In this document: positions 8,959-16,532 of the stretch, one piece after another
How positions within the stretch are numbered: position 1 is the first letter of the stretch
How the letters are laid out: every line of letters begins with the position of its first letter
Source: Vibrio toranzoniae
GTDB lineage: Bacteria; Pseudomonadota; Gammaproteobacteria; Enterobacterales; Vibrionaceae
NCBI RefSeq assembly: GCF_024347655.1
Contig: NZ_AP025515.1
Coordinates: 806,001 to 870,000, forward strand
Length of the DNA stretch: 64,000 nucleotides
Reading direction: 5' to 3'
The notes under the pieces: model-generated
The model's input: the letters and a program-made list of their open reading frames with translations, nothing else
The model's database searches: none
Told to the model about the DNA's origin: nothing
Made by a program: the position numbers and the translations under genes

Positions 8959-9012
8959 AAAGCCCGTAACGATATTCCGCTGAAAAACGCAATATCGTTA
9001 CGGGCTTTTTGC
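8959..9012 (+). terminator. Strong terminator after the RRM gene
   Basis: Perfect 18-bp arms at 8959-8976 and 8991-9008 (AAAGCCCGTAACGATATT and its complement) around a 14-base loop, followed by TTTT. The A-rich left flank allows use on both strands, so it may also end the gene on the minus strand at 9063. Confidence 0.9.
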
Positions 9013-9062
9013 TGCTCGCGATTCTCTTTTCACAACACAGCCGGCTTACTTAAAGCTCGCGT

Positions 9063-9407
9063 TTATAACCCTTCATGTTCATCAATCGCACGCCTTGCTT
9101 CTGCCATTGAACATCCAGATTCCATCACTAACTGAGCGACCGTCATCGAGGGTGTCGCCGCTAACAGAGAAGCCAAACACACCACAGGTTTAGGCAGTAC
9201 TTTGTCTATCGCAATGGCAATCCAACCGTCTTTTTCATCGGTGAGCAGGGCTTTAAATTCAACGAGTTGATGCTCTTGAGCGACCAACAACCAATTGCGT
9301 GAACGGCGAACTCGCTTCAACTGGCATCCACACTCAATCGCACTCGCCATCACTTGGCTTTTATCACTCACACGATGTACAAAACTATTCAGTGGGACGC
9401 TAAACAT
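9063..9407 (-). CDS. Probable RRF_GI-type small protein
   Basis: Protein of 114 residues. The N-terminal segment (SFVHRVSDKSQVMASAIECG followed by a VRRSRNWLL motif) resembles the small Vibrio/Shewanella family annotated as 'ribosome recycling factor family' (RRF_GI). That family is not the essential ribosome recycling factor, and its function is unproven. The C-terminus looks like a small helix-turn-helix (AQLVMESGCSMAEARRAIDE). An AGAGAG ribosome site precedes the ATG. It sits alone, downstream of the OsmC gene and convergent with the RRM gene. Confidence 0.55.
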   Translation of the reverse strand: MFSVPLNSFVHRVSDKSQVMASAIECGCQLKRVRRSRNWLLVAQEHQLVEFKALLTDEKDGWIAIAIDKVLPKPVVCLASLLAATPSMTVAQLVMESGCSMAEARRAIDEHEGL

Positions 9408-9517
9408 AACTCTCTGTCAACCAACTTTTACCGATCACTGAAGTGCTTTCTACCAGCAACTCAGCACTTCAATCACAACTCAATAAAACCATGTGTAGGA
9501 TTACACAGACACAAAAA

Positions 9518-9551
9518 AACCGCCAGTCATGCGCCAAATAGACTCGCGGTT
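9518..9551 (-). terminator. Terminator of the GFA-OsmC unit
   Basis: Arms at 9518-9528 and 9541-9551 pair over 10 of 11 bases (one C/C mismatch). On the minus strand the hairpin is followed by a run of T (complement of A at 9513-9519), 22 bp past the OsmC stop. Confidence 0.7.
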
Positions 9552-9573
9552 GTTCTATGTTAACGTGTGTTGT

Positions 9574-10041
9574 TTACGCTTTAGTTTCTACCACAATGTC
9601 CGTTTTTACCGAGTTCGCAATAAAACAGTTTTTATGTGCCAAATGGTGCAGCTTTTCGATCTGTTTGGCCGTTGGTTGTTTAGTTCCTAAAAACACAATC
9701 TCAGGTCGCAAAGTCACCTTTGTAACGGACAAACGACCTGACTCATCTTCTTCAAGCACACCGGCTGCATCGTCCACATAAGAGCCGATCACATACTTCT
9801 GTTTAGCCGCGATGCCCAAAAACGTCAGCATATGACAACTAGAAAGTGCTGCAATATAGGCTTCTTCTGGATCAACATTCTCAGCCACCGAAAGTGGCAA
9901 TGGCACCACATGAGGCGAAGAGGAAGCTGGTACGGTGACACCACCATCGAACTCCCATGTATGCCCACGGCTGTATTGATTGTCGCTAAAGGCTTCATCT
10001 TCCGCTTTTTTCCAACGAATGACAGCTCCGTATTCAGACAT
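9574..10041 (-). CDS. OsmC family peroxiredoxin-like protein
   Basis: Cytoplasmic thiol peroxidase-type protein of 155 residues. The family's two cysteines are visible: one in the SSCHMLTFL motif (about residue 68) and one in KNCFIANS near the C-terminus. OsmC/Ohr proteins reduce organic hydroperoxides; this one belongs to the OsmC-like rather than the Ohr branch as far as can be judged by eye. ATG 10041 has an AAGGGAAGGGAT leader. It lies 29 bp after the GFA-family gene and is probably co-transcribed with it. Confidence 0.9.
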   Translation of the reverse strand: MSEYGAVIRWKKAEDEAFSDNQYSRGHTWEFDGGVTVPASSSPHVVPLPLSVAENVDPEEAYIAALSSCHMLTFLGIAAKQKYVIGSYVDDAAGVLEEDESGRLSVTKVTLRPEIVFLGTKQPTAKQIEKLHHLAHKNCFIANSVKTDIVVETKA

Positions 10042-10070
10042 AATCCCTTCCCTTTATAGTGCTCAATAAA

Positions 10071-10463
10071 TTAACGATCAGCGGGGTGATTGACACCGTC
10101 GTTGGTGACCACATCACCAATATCAAAAGGGTTCACCCCTTCCAAACAACCGATATTAAAGCCATATTCATTTGGGCTTGAGCGGCGTTGATGATGGGTA
10201 TAGATACCGCAGTTTGAGCAGAAGTAATGCTTAGCGGTATTGGTGTTAAATTGATAGAGCTTGAGATGCTCAGCACCTTTGATGATCTTGATACCATCAA
10301 GCGCGACAGAACCAACGATCGCGCCTCTGCGACGACAGATAGAACAATCACATCGACGCGGCTTCTCTATTCCGTTAGGTAGGCTGAGCTCTAGTTCCAC
10401 TGCGCCACAATGGCAGGTGGCTTTGTGAAAAGGTTGGATAACCGTATCTCCGACGACTTTCAT
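10071..10463 (-). CDS. GFA family zinc-binding protein (CENP-V/GFA domain)
   Basis: Protein of 130 residues with the GFA-fold cysteine pattern: CHCGAVE near the N-terminus, CDCSICRRRGA in the middle, and CSNCGIYTHH about 40 residues later, ligands for two zinc ions. The family was named after a glutathione-dependent formaldehyde-activating enzyme, but most members have no proven activity. ATG 10463 has a GGAGAG site 5 bases upstream; the TTG four codons earlier lies within that site. It is the first gene of a two-gene unit with osmC. Confidence 0.85.
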   Translation of the reverse strand: MKVVGDTVIQPFHKATCHCGAVELELSLPNGIEKPRRCDCSICRRRGAIVGSVALDGIKIIKGAEHLKLYQFNTNTAKHYFCSNCGIYTHHQRRSSPNEYGFNIGCLEGVNPFDIGDVVTNDGVNHPADR

Positions 10464-10568
10464 TTTTCTCTCCAATCACATCCTTATGTTGCTCGTATGA
10501 TAACCAGTTCAATGATCCCTGTCCGTAAGCTGGCGCTGAGTTCGAGAGATCCGTCATACGTAGGTCGT

Positions 10569-11504
10569 CTACTCTTTGTCTGATCGCTCGACCAAACCAC
10601 TAAAATTCTCAAGAAGATAATCTAAGAAGAGTCGGATACGCTTCGGCTGATATTTCTTACTGATGTACACCACATTCAAGTCGGCGCTTGATACAGAAGT
10701 CGAGGTGTTAAAGTTCTTCATGTAACCATTGAGCAGAGTCACAAGACGCTGGTTATTAATGTCATCTTGCACATCCAGCACCGATTTAAGGGCAATGCCC
10801 TCGCCTTTTAATGCCCAGTAGCGAATCACTTCACCGTCGTCTGAGAATCGCTTTGGCACAACGGTAATCGACTTCTTCATGTCGTGATCTTGGAAGTGCC
10901 ATGTCTTGAGTTCTTCATTGCTGCGCAGCATCGCTAAACAATCGTGTTCGACCAAATCTTGTGGCGTCAACGGTGTTCCATACTTGGCAAGATATTCAGG
11001 CGAGGCACACAGCACACGTCGGCTTGGCGACAAACGTCTGGATATCAAACTGCTGTCGACCAACTCCCCATAACGGATCACGATATCCATGCCCGATTCC
11101 GCAATATTCGATAGGTTATCGTTCAAATACAGGTAAGGAATCACATCTGGATACTGCTGACAAAATTCCGACAAGATAGGCAGGATGTACTGCTTACCGA
11201 TGTCTTTCGGCGCAGCGATCTTTAATGGGCCTTTAACCTCTTTGACACCATTCTGAATCAGATTTTCAGCCTCGCTGACATTATCTAATATCTCCAGACA
11301 TGCCTTGTAATACAGCTCGCCTGAGTCAGTCAAAGACACATGTCGCGTGCTTCGATTCAACAACTTCACGCCATATCGTTCTTCAAGTGCCTGCAGCCTT
11401 GCTGTCATGGTCGCGGGTGATAAACCCAACTCTCGCCCCGCGGCGGCCAAACCTTGATGTTTCACAATACTGACGAACATCGCCATGTCTGAAAACTTAT
11501 CCAT
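10569..11504 (-). CDS. LysR family transcriptional regulator
   Basis: LysR-type regulator of 311 residues. The winged helix-turn-helix occupies residues about 1-60 (AMFVSIVKHQGLAAAGRELG, then LSPATMTARLQALEERYG), and a periplasmic-binding-like effector domain follows from about residue 90. It is divergent from the SDR-MFS-OYE genes across a 125-bp AT-rich intergenic region, the usual arrangement for a regulator and its target. The inducer is unknown; an electrophile such as an enone or quinone would match the Old Yellow Enzyme downstream (inference). Confidence 0.92.
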   Translation of the reverse strand: MDKFSDMAMFVSIVKHQGLAAAGRELGLSPATMTARLQALEERYGVKLLNRSTRHVSLTDSGELYYKACLEILDNVSEAENLIQNGVKEVKGPLKIAAPKDIGKQYILPILSEFCQQYPDVIPYLYLNDNLSNIAESGMDIVIRYGELVDSSLISRRLSPSRRVLCASPEYLAKYGTPLTPQDLVEHDCLAMLRSNEELKTWHFQDHDMKKSITVVPKRFSDDGEVIRYWALKGEGIALKSVLDVQDDINNQRLVTLLNGYMKNFNTSTSVSSADLNVVYISKKYQPKRIRLFLDYLLENFSGLVERSDKE

Positions 11505-11629
11505 GCTATTCGTGCCCTCGCCCCATTGTTCATTAAAACCGAATAATGAATTTATATTTTAGCCAATTATCAAATTTAGTCGAATAAATATAATAACAAC
11601 CATCAGCAGAACACGTAGGAATTCAAAAC
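11505..11629. promoter_or_regulatory. Divergent promoter region of lysR and SDR-MFS-OYE genes
   Basis: 125 bp, AT-rich, between the divergent LysR and SDR starts. It contains several T-N11-A type candidates (the core of LysR boxes), for example around 11545-11590, but no single operator is convincing by eye. Presence of both promoters is inferred from gene orientation. Confidence 0.5.
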
Positions 11630-12313
11630 ATGAACAACGAACTAGCAAACCAAGAAAAAAACACCTTCGTCATCATTGGTGGCACGTCAGGTATTGGTAA
11701 AGCATTAGCAATGCAATTGAGAAACGAAGACAACACAGTACACATTGCCAGCCGTCACACTGGCGTTGATATCAGCAATGAAAAATCGATTTGTGAATAC
11801 TTCGAATCAATTGGTCCATTCGATCACTTGGTGGTCACGGCAGGCTCATCCGCTCCGGCTGGAAAAGTGACAGACGTTGCTATCGACGACGCAAAGTCGG
11901 CATTCGATACCAAGTTTTGGGGCAGTCTAAACGTTGCTAAGCATGCAGCACGTTACATGAAACCTAACGGTTCGATCACGCTCACGACGGGCATGCTATC
12001 GCGCAAAGTGGTCGCTGGCACTTACGTAAAAACGGCAATCAACGCCGCACTAGAAAGCGTGACTAAGATACTGGCGAAAGAGCTATCACCGATTCGAGTC
12101 AACGCCGTCAGCCCAGGCCTAACCATGACAACTGCCTACAAAAACATGGATGACTCAGCTCGTTCAACCATGTACGACAACGCGAGAAACAACTTACCAG
12201 CAGGCAAAGTCGGAGAGGCTGAAGATATCGCAATGGGCTACCTATTCGCGATTAACAACCCATACGTAACTGGGTCAATCATCGACATCGACGGCGGCGC
12301 TCTGCTCGGCTAA
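11630..12313 (+). CDS. Short-chain dehydrogenase/reductase
   Basis: SDR of 227 residues. The cofactor motif GGTSGIGKA is at about residues 17-25. The usual catalytic Tyr-x-x-x-Lys region reads GTYVKTAINAALES, so Tyr and Lys appear to be spaced differently from the classic YxxxK and the catalytic set should be checked. The C-terminal GSIIDIDGGALL motif is typical. It is the first gene of the unit divergent from lysR and is followed by a hairpin before the MFS gene. Confidence 0.88.
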   Translation: MNNELANQEKNTFVIIGGTSGIGKALAMQLRNEDNTVHIASRHTGVDISNEKSICEYFESIGPFDHLVVTAGSSAPAGKVTDVAIDDAKSAFDTKFWGSLNVAKHAARYMKPNGSITLTTGMLSRKVVAGTYVKTAINAALESVTKILAKELSPIRVNAVSPGLTMTTAYKNMDDSARSTMYDNARNNLPAGKVGEAEDIAMGYLFAINNPYVTGSIIDIDGGALLG

Positions 12314-12336
12314 CCCCTTAACGACACAAAATGCAA

Positions 12337-12367
12337 TTGTTAGGGCATGTATATAACGCCCTAACAA
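12337..12367 (+). other. Intercistronic hairpin without T-run
   Basis: Perfect 10-bp arms TTGTTAGGGC (12337-12346) and GCCCTAACAA (12358-12367), with an 11-base loop, 23 bp after the SDR stop. It is followed by ACAAAAATTAATA rather than a T-run, so termination would be weak; it may act as an mRNA stabiliser or partial attenuator before the MFS gene. Confidence 0.5.
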
Positions 12368-12393
12368 ACAAAAATTAATATAGGTAGCTCATC

Positions 12394-13602
12394 ATGAAAC
12401 AAGAAGCCATCCATAAAGAGAAGATTCCATTCCAAGTTTGGATACTGACACTCGCAGCTTTTGCTATCGGCACAGCTGAATTCGTTATCGCCGGCATTCT
12501 TCCACAAATTGCGACATCCCTTTCGATAACAGAAGGCCAAGCAGGCTATCTAATCAGTGCTTACGCGTTAGCTATCGTTATTGGTGGGCCGATCTTAACC
12601 ATCTATCTTGCACGCTTTAATAAGAAGAGGGTACTCATTGGCTTAATGGCTTTGTTCATCATCGGCAATATCTTGTCAGCCTTAGCTCCTAGTTACCCAC
12701 TTCTACTTGCAAGCCGCGTTATCGCAGGCTTAGTGCAAGGTCCTTTCTATGGCATAGGTGCAGTTGTCGCGACCAATTTAGTGTCTGAGAAAATGGCAGG
12801 TCGCGCCGTTGGCCAAATGTTCGCAGGCTTAACGCTCGCTAACGTTCTTGGCGTTCCCGCGGGTACTTGGGTGAGCTTGCAATTCGGTTGGCACACCACC
12901 TTCTTTACCGTAGCGGCGCTTGGCACAGTTGCGATGATCTCTATTCTAATCTCAATCAAATCAACGGGGCACAGTGAAGCGAAAGACATCAAAACTCAGC
13001 TTCTGGCGTTCAAAAATCCAATGCTTCTGATCAGTTTAGCGATCACCGCGTTTGCTTGGTCTGGCTTTATGACGCTTTACGGCTACCTAGCGCCTATCGC
13101 CATGCACATCACGGGCTACGGTCAAGAATCAGTAACTTGGATCTTAGTCATTGTGGGTATTGGCTTAATCATCGGTAACACTTTGGGCGGACGCTCTTCA
13201 GATAAAAACCTCGGTAAAGCTTCAATGTTTTGGGCTGTCGCGATGATCGTTTCATTGGTTGTGGTCGGCCTAGTCCTAGACGACAAGATCCTATTTGTTG
13301 CTGCAGTATTCATCTTCGGTATTGCTTCATTCGCCAACGTTCCAGCAATGCAACTTCGAGTAATGAGCCATGGTGGTGAAGGACAAGAGCTTGCCGCCAC
13401 AGCCAACATCTCGGCATTCAACTTGGCTAATGCCTTTGGGGGATTCCTTGGCGGCATGGTTCTCGACAGCCAACTAGGCGCAGGAATGATTCCGTTCGCA
13501 GCCGTTGTTGTGCCTGTAATCGGCTTGCTGCTTATCGCTAAAGCCAACCGAGCTGACAAGCCACATAGCCACTCAATTTTTTGCCCTGAGGAAAGCAGGT
13601 AA
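12394..13602 (+). CDS. MFS transporter, DHA1 drug-efflux type (AraJ/YdhP-like)
   Basis: Inner-membrane proton-coupled efflux pump of 402 residues with 12 hydrophobic segments. The opening AFAIGTAEFVIAGILPQIA is characteristic of the AraJ/YdhP/PbuE branch, and the motif A region reads LARFNKKRVLIG. It lies between an SDR and an OYE-family reductase in a gene set divergent from LysR, suggesting export of a toxic compound or its reduced product. The substrate cannot be predicted from sequence. Confidence 0.9.
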   Translation: MKQEAIHKEKIPFQVWILTLAAFAIGTAEFVIAGILPQIATSLSITEGQAGYLISAYALAIVIGGPILTIYLARFNKKRVLIGLMALFIIGNILSALAPSYPLLLASRVIAGLVQGPFYGIGAVVATNLVSEKMAGRAVGQMFAGLTLANVLGVPAGTWVSLQFGWHTTFFTVAALGTVAMISILISIKSTGHSEAKDIKTQLLAFKNPMLLISLAITAFAWSGFMTLYGYLAPIAMHITGYGQESVTWILVIVGIGLIIGNTLGGRSSDKNLGKASMFWAVAMIVSLVVVGLVLDDKILFVAAVFIFGIASFANVPAMQLRVMSHGGEGQELAATANISAFNLANAFGGFLGGMVLDSQLGAGMIPFAAVVVPVIGLLLIAKANRADKPHSHSIFCPEESR

Positions 13603-13673
13603 CTCCGCTTGCCACCAGCACTAGACCAAAACCAAAAACTTTAAGACCACATGACTCCAACAAGGTAAACACC

Positions 13674-14762
13674 ATGAAAAAATTATTCGAAACATCAGAA
13701 CTGAAAGGCCTAGAACTGCAAAACCGTGTGGTTATGGCTCCCATGACTCGCGCACGTACTAGCCAGCCCGGAAACGTACCTAACGATATGATGGCGACTT
13801 ATTACCAGCAACGCGCCAGTGCAGGTTTAATCATTACGGAAGCAACGCAGATCTCAGACGACTCTCAAGGCTACTCCTTCACACCCGGCGTTTATACCGA
13901 TGCACAAATTGAAGGTTGGAAATCAGTAACCACAGCCGCAAAAGAACAAGGCGCTGCGATATTCTGCCAGCTATGGCATGTCGGCCGCGTGTCTCACCCA
14001 ACCTTTCAAAAGGGCGAACTGCCAATTGCACCTTCAGCATTGGCACCAGTAGAAACTCAGGTTTGGATTTCTGATGAGAATGGAAACGGCAACATGGTGG
14101 ATTGCATCCAACCAAGAGCGATGACCCAAGCAGACATCGATCGCGTCGTTCAAGATTTTGCGAACTCGGCGAAAAAAGCGGTAGAAGCAGGGTTTAATGG
14201 CGTCGAGATCCACGGCGGCAATGGCTACCTAATTGACCAGTTCCTAAGAACCAACTCAAACAAGCGCACCGACAACTACGGTGGCAGTCGTGAAAACCGA
14301 CTTCGCTTTCTAATTGAAGTCGTGGATGCAGTCATTGAAGCGATTGGTGCTGACAAAGTAGGCGTACGTTTAGCCCCGTTCATCACCTTCAAAGACATGA
14401 ACTGCCCAGACATCGTGCCAACAATTTTAGAAGCATCAAAGGCGCTGCAAGCGCGTGACATCGCTTATCTGCACCTATCAGAAGCCGACTGGGATGACGC
14501 ACCTGTTATCCCTGAAAGCTTCCGTATAGAGCTAAGAGAACTGTTCTCCAACACCATCGTAGTCGCTGGCAGCTACACACCAGAACGCGCCGAAGAAGTG
14601 CTAAATAAAGGCTACGCGGATCTCGTCGCATTTGGTCGCCCATTCGTGGCAAACCCAGATCTCGTATCACGTCTACAAAACGGCAGTGAACTAGCAGAGC
14701 TCGACGGCGCCACCCTGTTTGGCGGTAACGAAAAAGGCTACACCGATTATCCAGTGTTGTAG
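13674..14762 (+). CDS. Old Yellow Enzyme family flavin reductase (NemA-like)
   Basis: FMN-dependent NAD(P)H ene-reductase of 362 residues, the usual length of NemA/OYE proteins. Visible motifs: VVMAPMTRART near the N-terminus; VEIHGGNGYLIDQFLR (about 180-195), containing the substrate-binding His (the second position is Asn in a His/Asn pair); NKRTDNYGGSRENR; and the FMN-phosphate motif region FGRPFVANPDL near the C-terminus. It reduces electrophilic alkenes, nitro compounds or maleimides. It is last in the LysR-divergent gene set and is followed by a terminator. Confidence 0.93.
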   Translation: MKKLFETSELKGLELQNRVVMAPMTRARTSQPGNVPNDMMATYYQQRASAGLIITEATQISDDSQGYSFTPGVYTDAQIEGWKSVTTAAKEQGAAIFCQLWHVGRVSHPTFQKGELPIAPSALAPVETQVWISDENGNGNMVDCIQPRAMTQADIDRVVQDFANSAKKAVEAGFNGVEIHGGNGYLIDQFLRTNSNKRTDNYGGSRENRLRFLIEVVDAVIEAIGADKVGVRLAPFITFKDMNCPDIVPTILEASKALQARDIAYLHLSEADWDDAPVIPESFRIELRELFSNTIVVAGSYTPERAEEVLNKGYADLVAFGRPFVANPDLVSRLQNGSELAELDGATLFGGNEKGYTDYPVL

Positions 14763-14770
14763 TTACTAAA

Positions 14771-14797
14771 AAGGCCTACATAATGAATGTAGGCCTT
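14771..14797. terminator. Bidirectional terminator between OYE gene and methylase gene
   Basis: Perfect 11-bp arms AAGGCCTACAT / ATGTAGGCCTT (14771-14781, 14787-14797), 5-base loop. CGCTTT follows on the plus strand and TTTAGTAA on the minus strand, so it can serve both converging genes. Confidence 0.8.
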
Positions 14798-14801
14798 CGC
14801 T

Positions 14802-16517
14802 TTAAATATTAGTTTTCAGAAGGTTAGCTACGGCTCGAAATACCGGGACCACCACTGAATTACCGAACTGTTTATAAGCTGCTGTATCAGCGCAAACAAT
14901 TCTAAAATCGGTATCACTATCATTGCGGTCAAACTCCGGCTTTTCAAACCCCATAAGTCTCGCGCACTCACGAGGAGTTAGGCGACGCGGAGTTTTATAT
15001 AGAGAGTCAAACTCAGGCGCGTAGCGGCCATGTAACTCATCATATTTCTTTTCACCTTCCTTAAGTGCAAGTTTGTACTCTTTCTCTCCGACTTCTGGGT
15101 CATTCAATTTCAGTCTATCGGCAAAAGATTTTGCAACTTCATTACGTTCAAGGTTCTTACGAATACCATGTTCTCGATTATCAGTTAGATATTCTGGTTC
15201 CAAAGCATCTTGATTGATTAGTATCTCGGAACCATCTTTATAGTAACGAGCGGAAAGTGTTCTTGATACAGCGTGTGGATTGCTAGGATCTACTAAGCCA
15301 AATCCAAACCCATTTCCTTTGGTTTGATGCTTCAATGCATAGTGATACAAGTAGTTCCAAAGATTAGGAGTTAACGTATATTTTTTCTTTTCTGCATCAG
15401 TTAACGGACATAGAATTTCAGCAAAAGTATAATGCTTCTGTGGCTTTTCAATATTACGAAGTGATAATCGTTTTAAGCTTGGGTTGGCTTCTGCTAAATC
15501 TTTGCGTACACCGACTAAAACAATACGCTCACGATGCTGTGGTGTAAAATGTGCACCATCAATGACTGTCGGTTCAGGTTTACGTTTGCGGACTTCTTGT
15601 ATCGCTTCCTCAATATCGCTATCTACATCGGAAATATCAGCGATCCAATATCCTGCTCGATCAAGCGAACGAATGATCGTCGCAAATGTATTGCCTTTAT
15701 CGTGGCTTTTAAGGTTCTTAACATTCTCAAGAACAAAGTACTTAGGCTGGCGTGTTATAAGTATTTGTTCAACATCAAAAAATAGTGTTCCTTGAGTATC
15801 ACACTCAAAACCATGGGCACGACCTAATGAATTTTTCTTAGATACACCTGCTAATGAAAATGGCTGACATGGAAAACCAGCAAGCAATAAATCATGCTGA
15901 GGGATATGCTTTAGTATATTAGCTTGCTTGTCTTCTTCTGAGACACCGCTATCACCACTTTGGGTGATCTTGGTGATATCCATGTAAGAAGTGTTTTTCT
16001 CTACGTTCTCTTTCTCGTTATCTAAGAAATAAGGAAGCTCATGCTCATCTACATAATGATTTGCAAGGTAAGTACGTCGAGCCGCAGAATCCCATTCATT
16101 GGTAAAAACGCATTTCCCTCCAACGTCTTCAAAACCCTTACGTAATCCACCAATACCAGCAAAAAGATCGATGAAAGTAAAATCTGGGTTATCCCAATGA
16201 GCAGGTTTTACAGGCAAAAGCTTATTTTGAAGGTCTTCTAACGCCTTTTCATGAAAGACGATTATTCCAGCCTCAGGATTGGCTTTCCACTTATTAAGTT
16301 TCTCCCGAGTGATATCGCAATAGTTACCGCCAAGCTCTTGAAGTTTAATCGCCAAGTTCTTCTGATCGTAGATTTCCACGAGTAATTTCAAAAGCTTATT
16401 AGTCGCAAGTAAGTTACGCTCAATACGCTTTTCGTCTTCAATGTCACCTTTCAGTATTTCTTGATATCGCATAGGTTTTATTCTGTTGGGAATTTTGTGT
16501 GTCATGCTATCACACAA
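14802..16517 (-). CDS. DNA (cytosine-5)-methyltransferase, Dcm/M.EcoRII type
   Basis: Methylates cytosine at C5, protecting DNA from the partner nuclease. The order of motifs is canonical: FIDLFAGIGG (SAM binding, about 115-124), GFPCQPFSLAG with catalytic Cys at about 217, ENVKNLKSHD, QHRERIVLVG, then a target-recognition region, RRLTPRECARLMGFE and FGNSVVVPV. Long stretches match what I recall of E. coli Dcm (GVSKKNSLGRAHGF, GNGFGFG, LSARYYKDG), so CCWGG is the likely target. The 571 residues exceed Dcm (about 470); the first 110 resemble the regulatory N-terminus of M.EcoRII. Possible starts are TTG 16517 or ATG 16505, both within a perfect inverted repeat. It lies 15 bp after the nuclease gene. 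Confidence 0.95.
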   Translation of the reverse strand: MCDSMTHKIPNRIKPMRYQEILKGDIEDEKRIERNLLATNKLLKLLVEIYDQKNLAIKLQELGGNYCDITREKLNKWKANPEAGIIVFHEKALEDLQNKLLPVKPAHWDNPDFTFIDLFAGIGGLRKGFEDVGGKCVFTNEWDSAARRTYLANHYVDEHELPYFLDNEKENVEKNTSYMDITKITQSGDSGVSEEDKQANILKHIPQHDLLLAGFPCQPFSLAGVSKKNSLGRAHGFECDTQGTLFFDVEQILITRQPKYFVLENVKNLKSHDKGNTFATIIRSLDRAGYWIADISDVDSDIEEAIQEVRKRKPEPTVIDGAHFTPQHRERIVLVGVRKDLAEANPSLKRLSLRNIEKPQKHYTFAEILCPLTDAEKKKYTLTPNLWNYLYHYALKHQTKGNGFGFGLVDPSNPHAVSRTLSARYYKDGSEILINQDALEPEYLTDNREHGIRKNLERNEVAKSFADRLKLNDPEVGEKEYKLALKEGEKKYDELHGRYAPEFDSLYKTPRRLTPRECARLMGFEKPEFDRNDSDTDFRIVCADTAAYKQFGNSVVVPVFRAVANLLKTNI

Positions 16518-16524
16518 AATTCCC
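16488..16524 (-). promoter_or_regulatory. Perfect 14-bp inverted repeat over the methylase start
   Basis: GGGAATTTTGTGTG (16488-16501) and its exact complement (16511-16524) flank a 9-base loop. In the minus-strand mRNA the 5' arm contains the AGGGA ribosome site and the TTG start, and the loop contains the ATG start (16503-16505). It could be a translational-control hairpin or an operator bound by the methylase's N-terminal domain, as described for M.SsoII/M.EcoRII-type autoregulation. Confidence 0.7.
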
Positions 16525-16532
16525 TTTTGGAG

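Noticed and set aside
13122..13559. 145-codon open frame on the minus strand
   Set aside because: Complement of the MFS transporter gene; low complexity rich in Ala, Thr and Pro, typical of an antisense frame.
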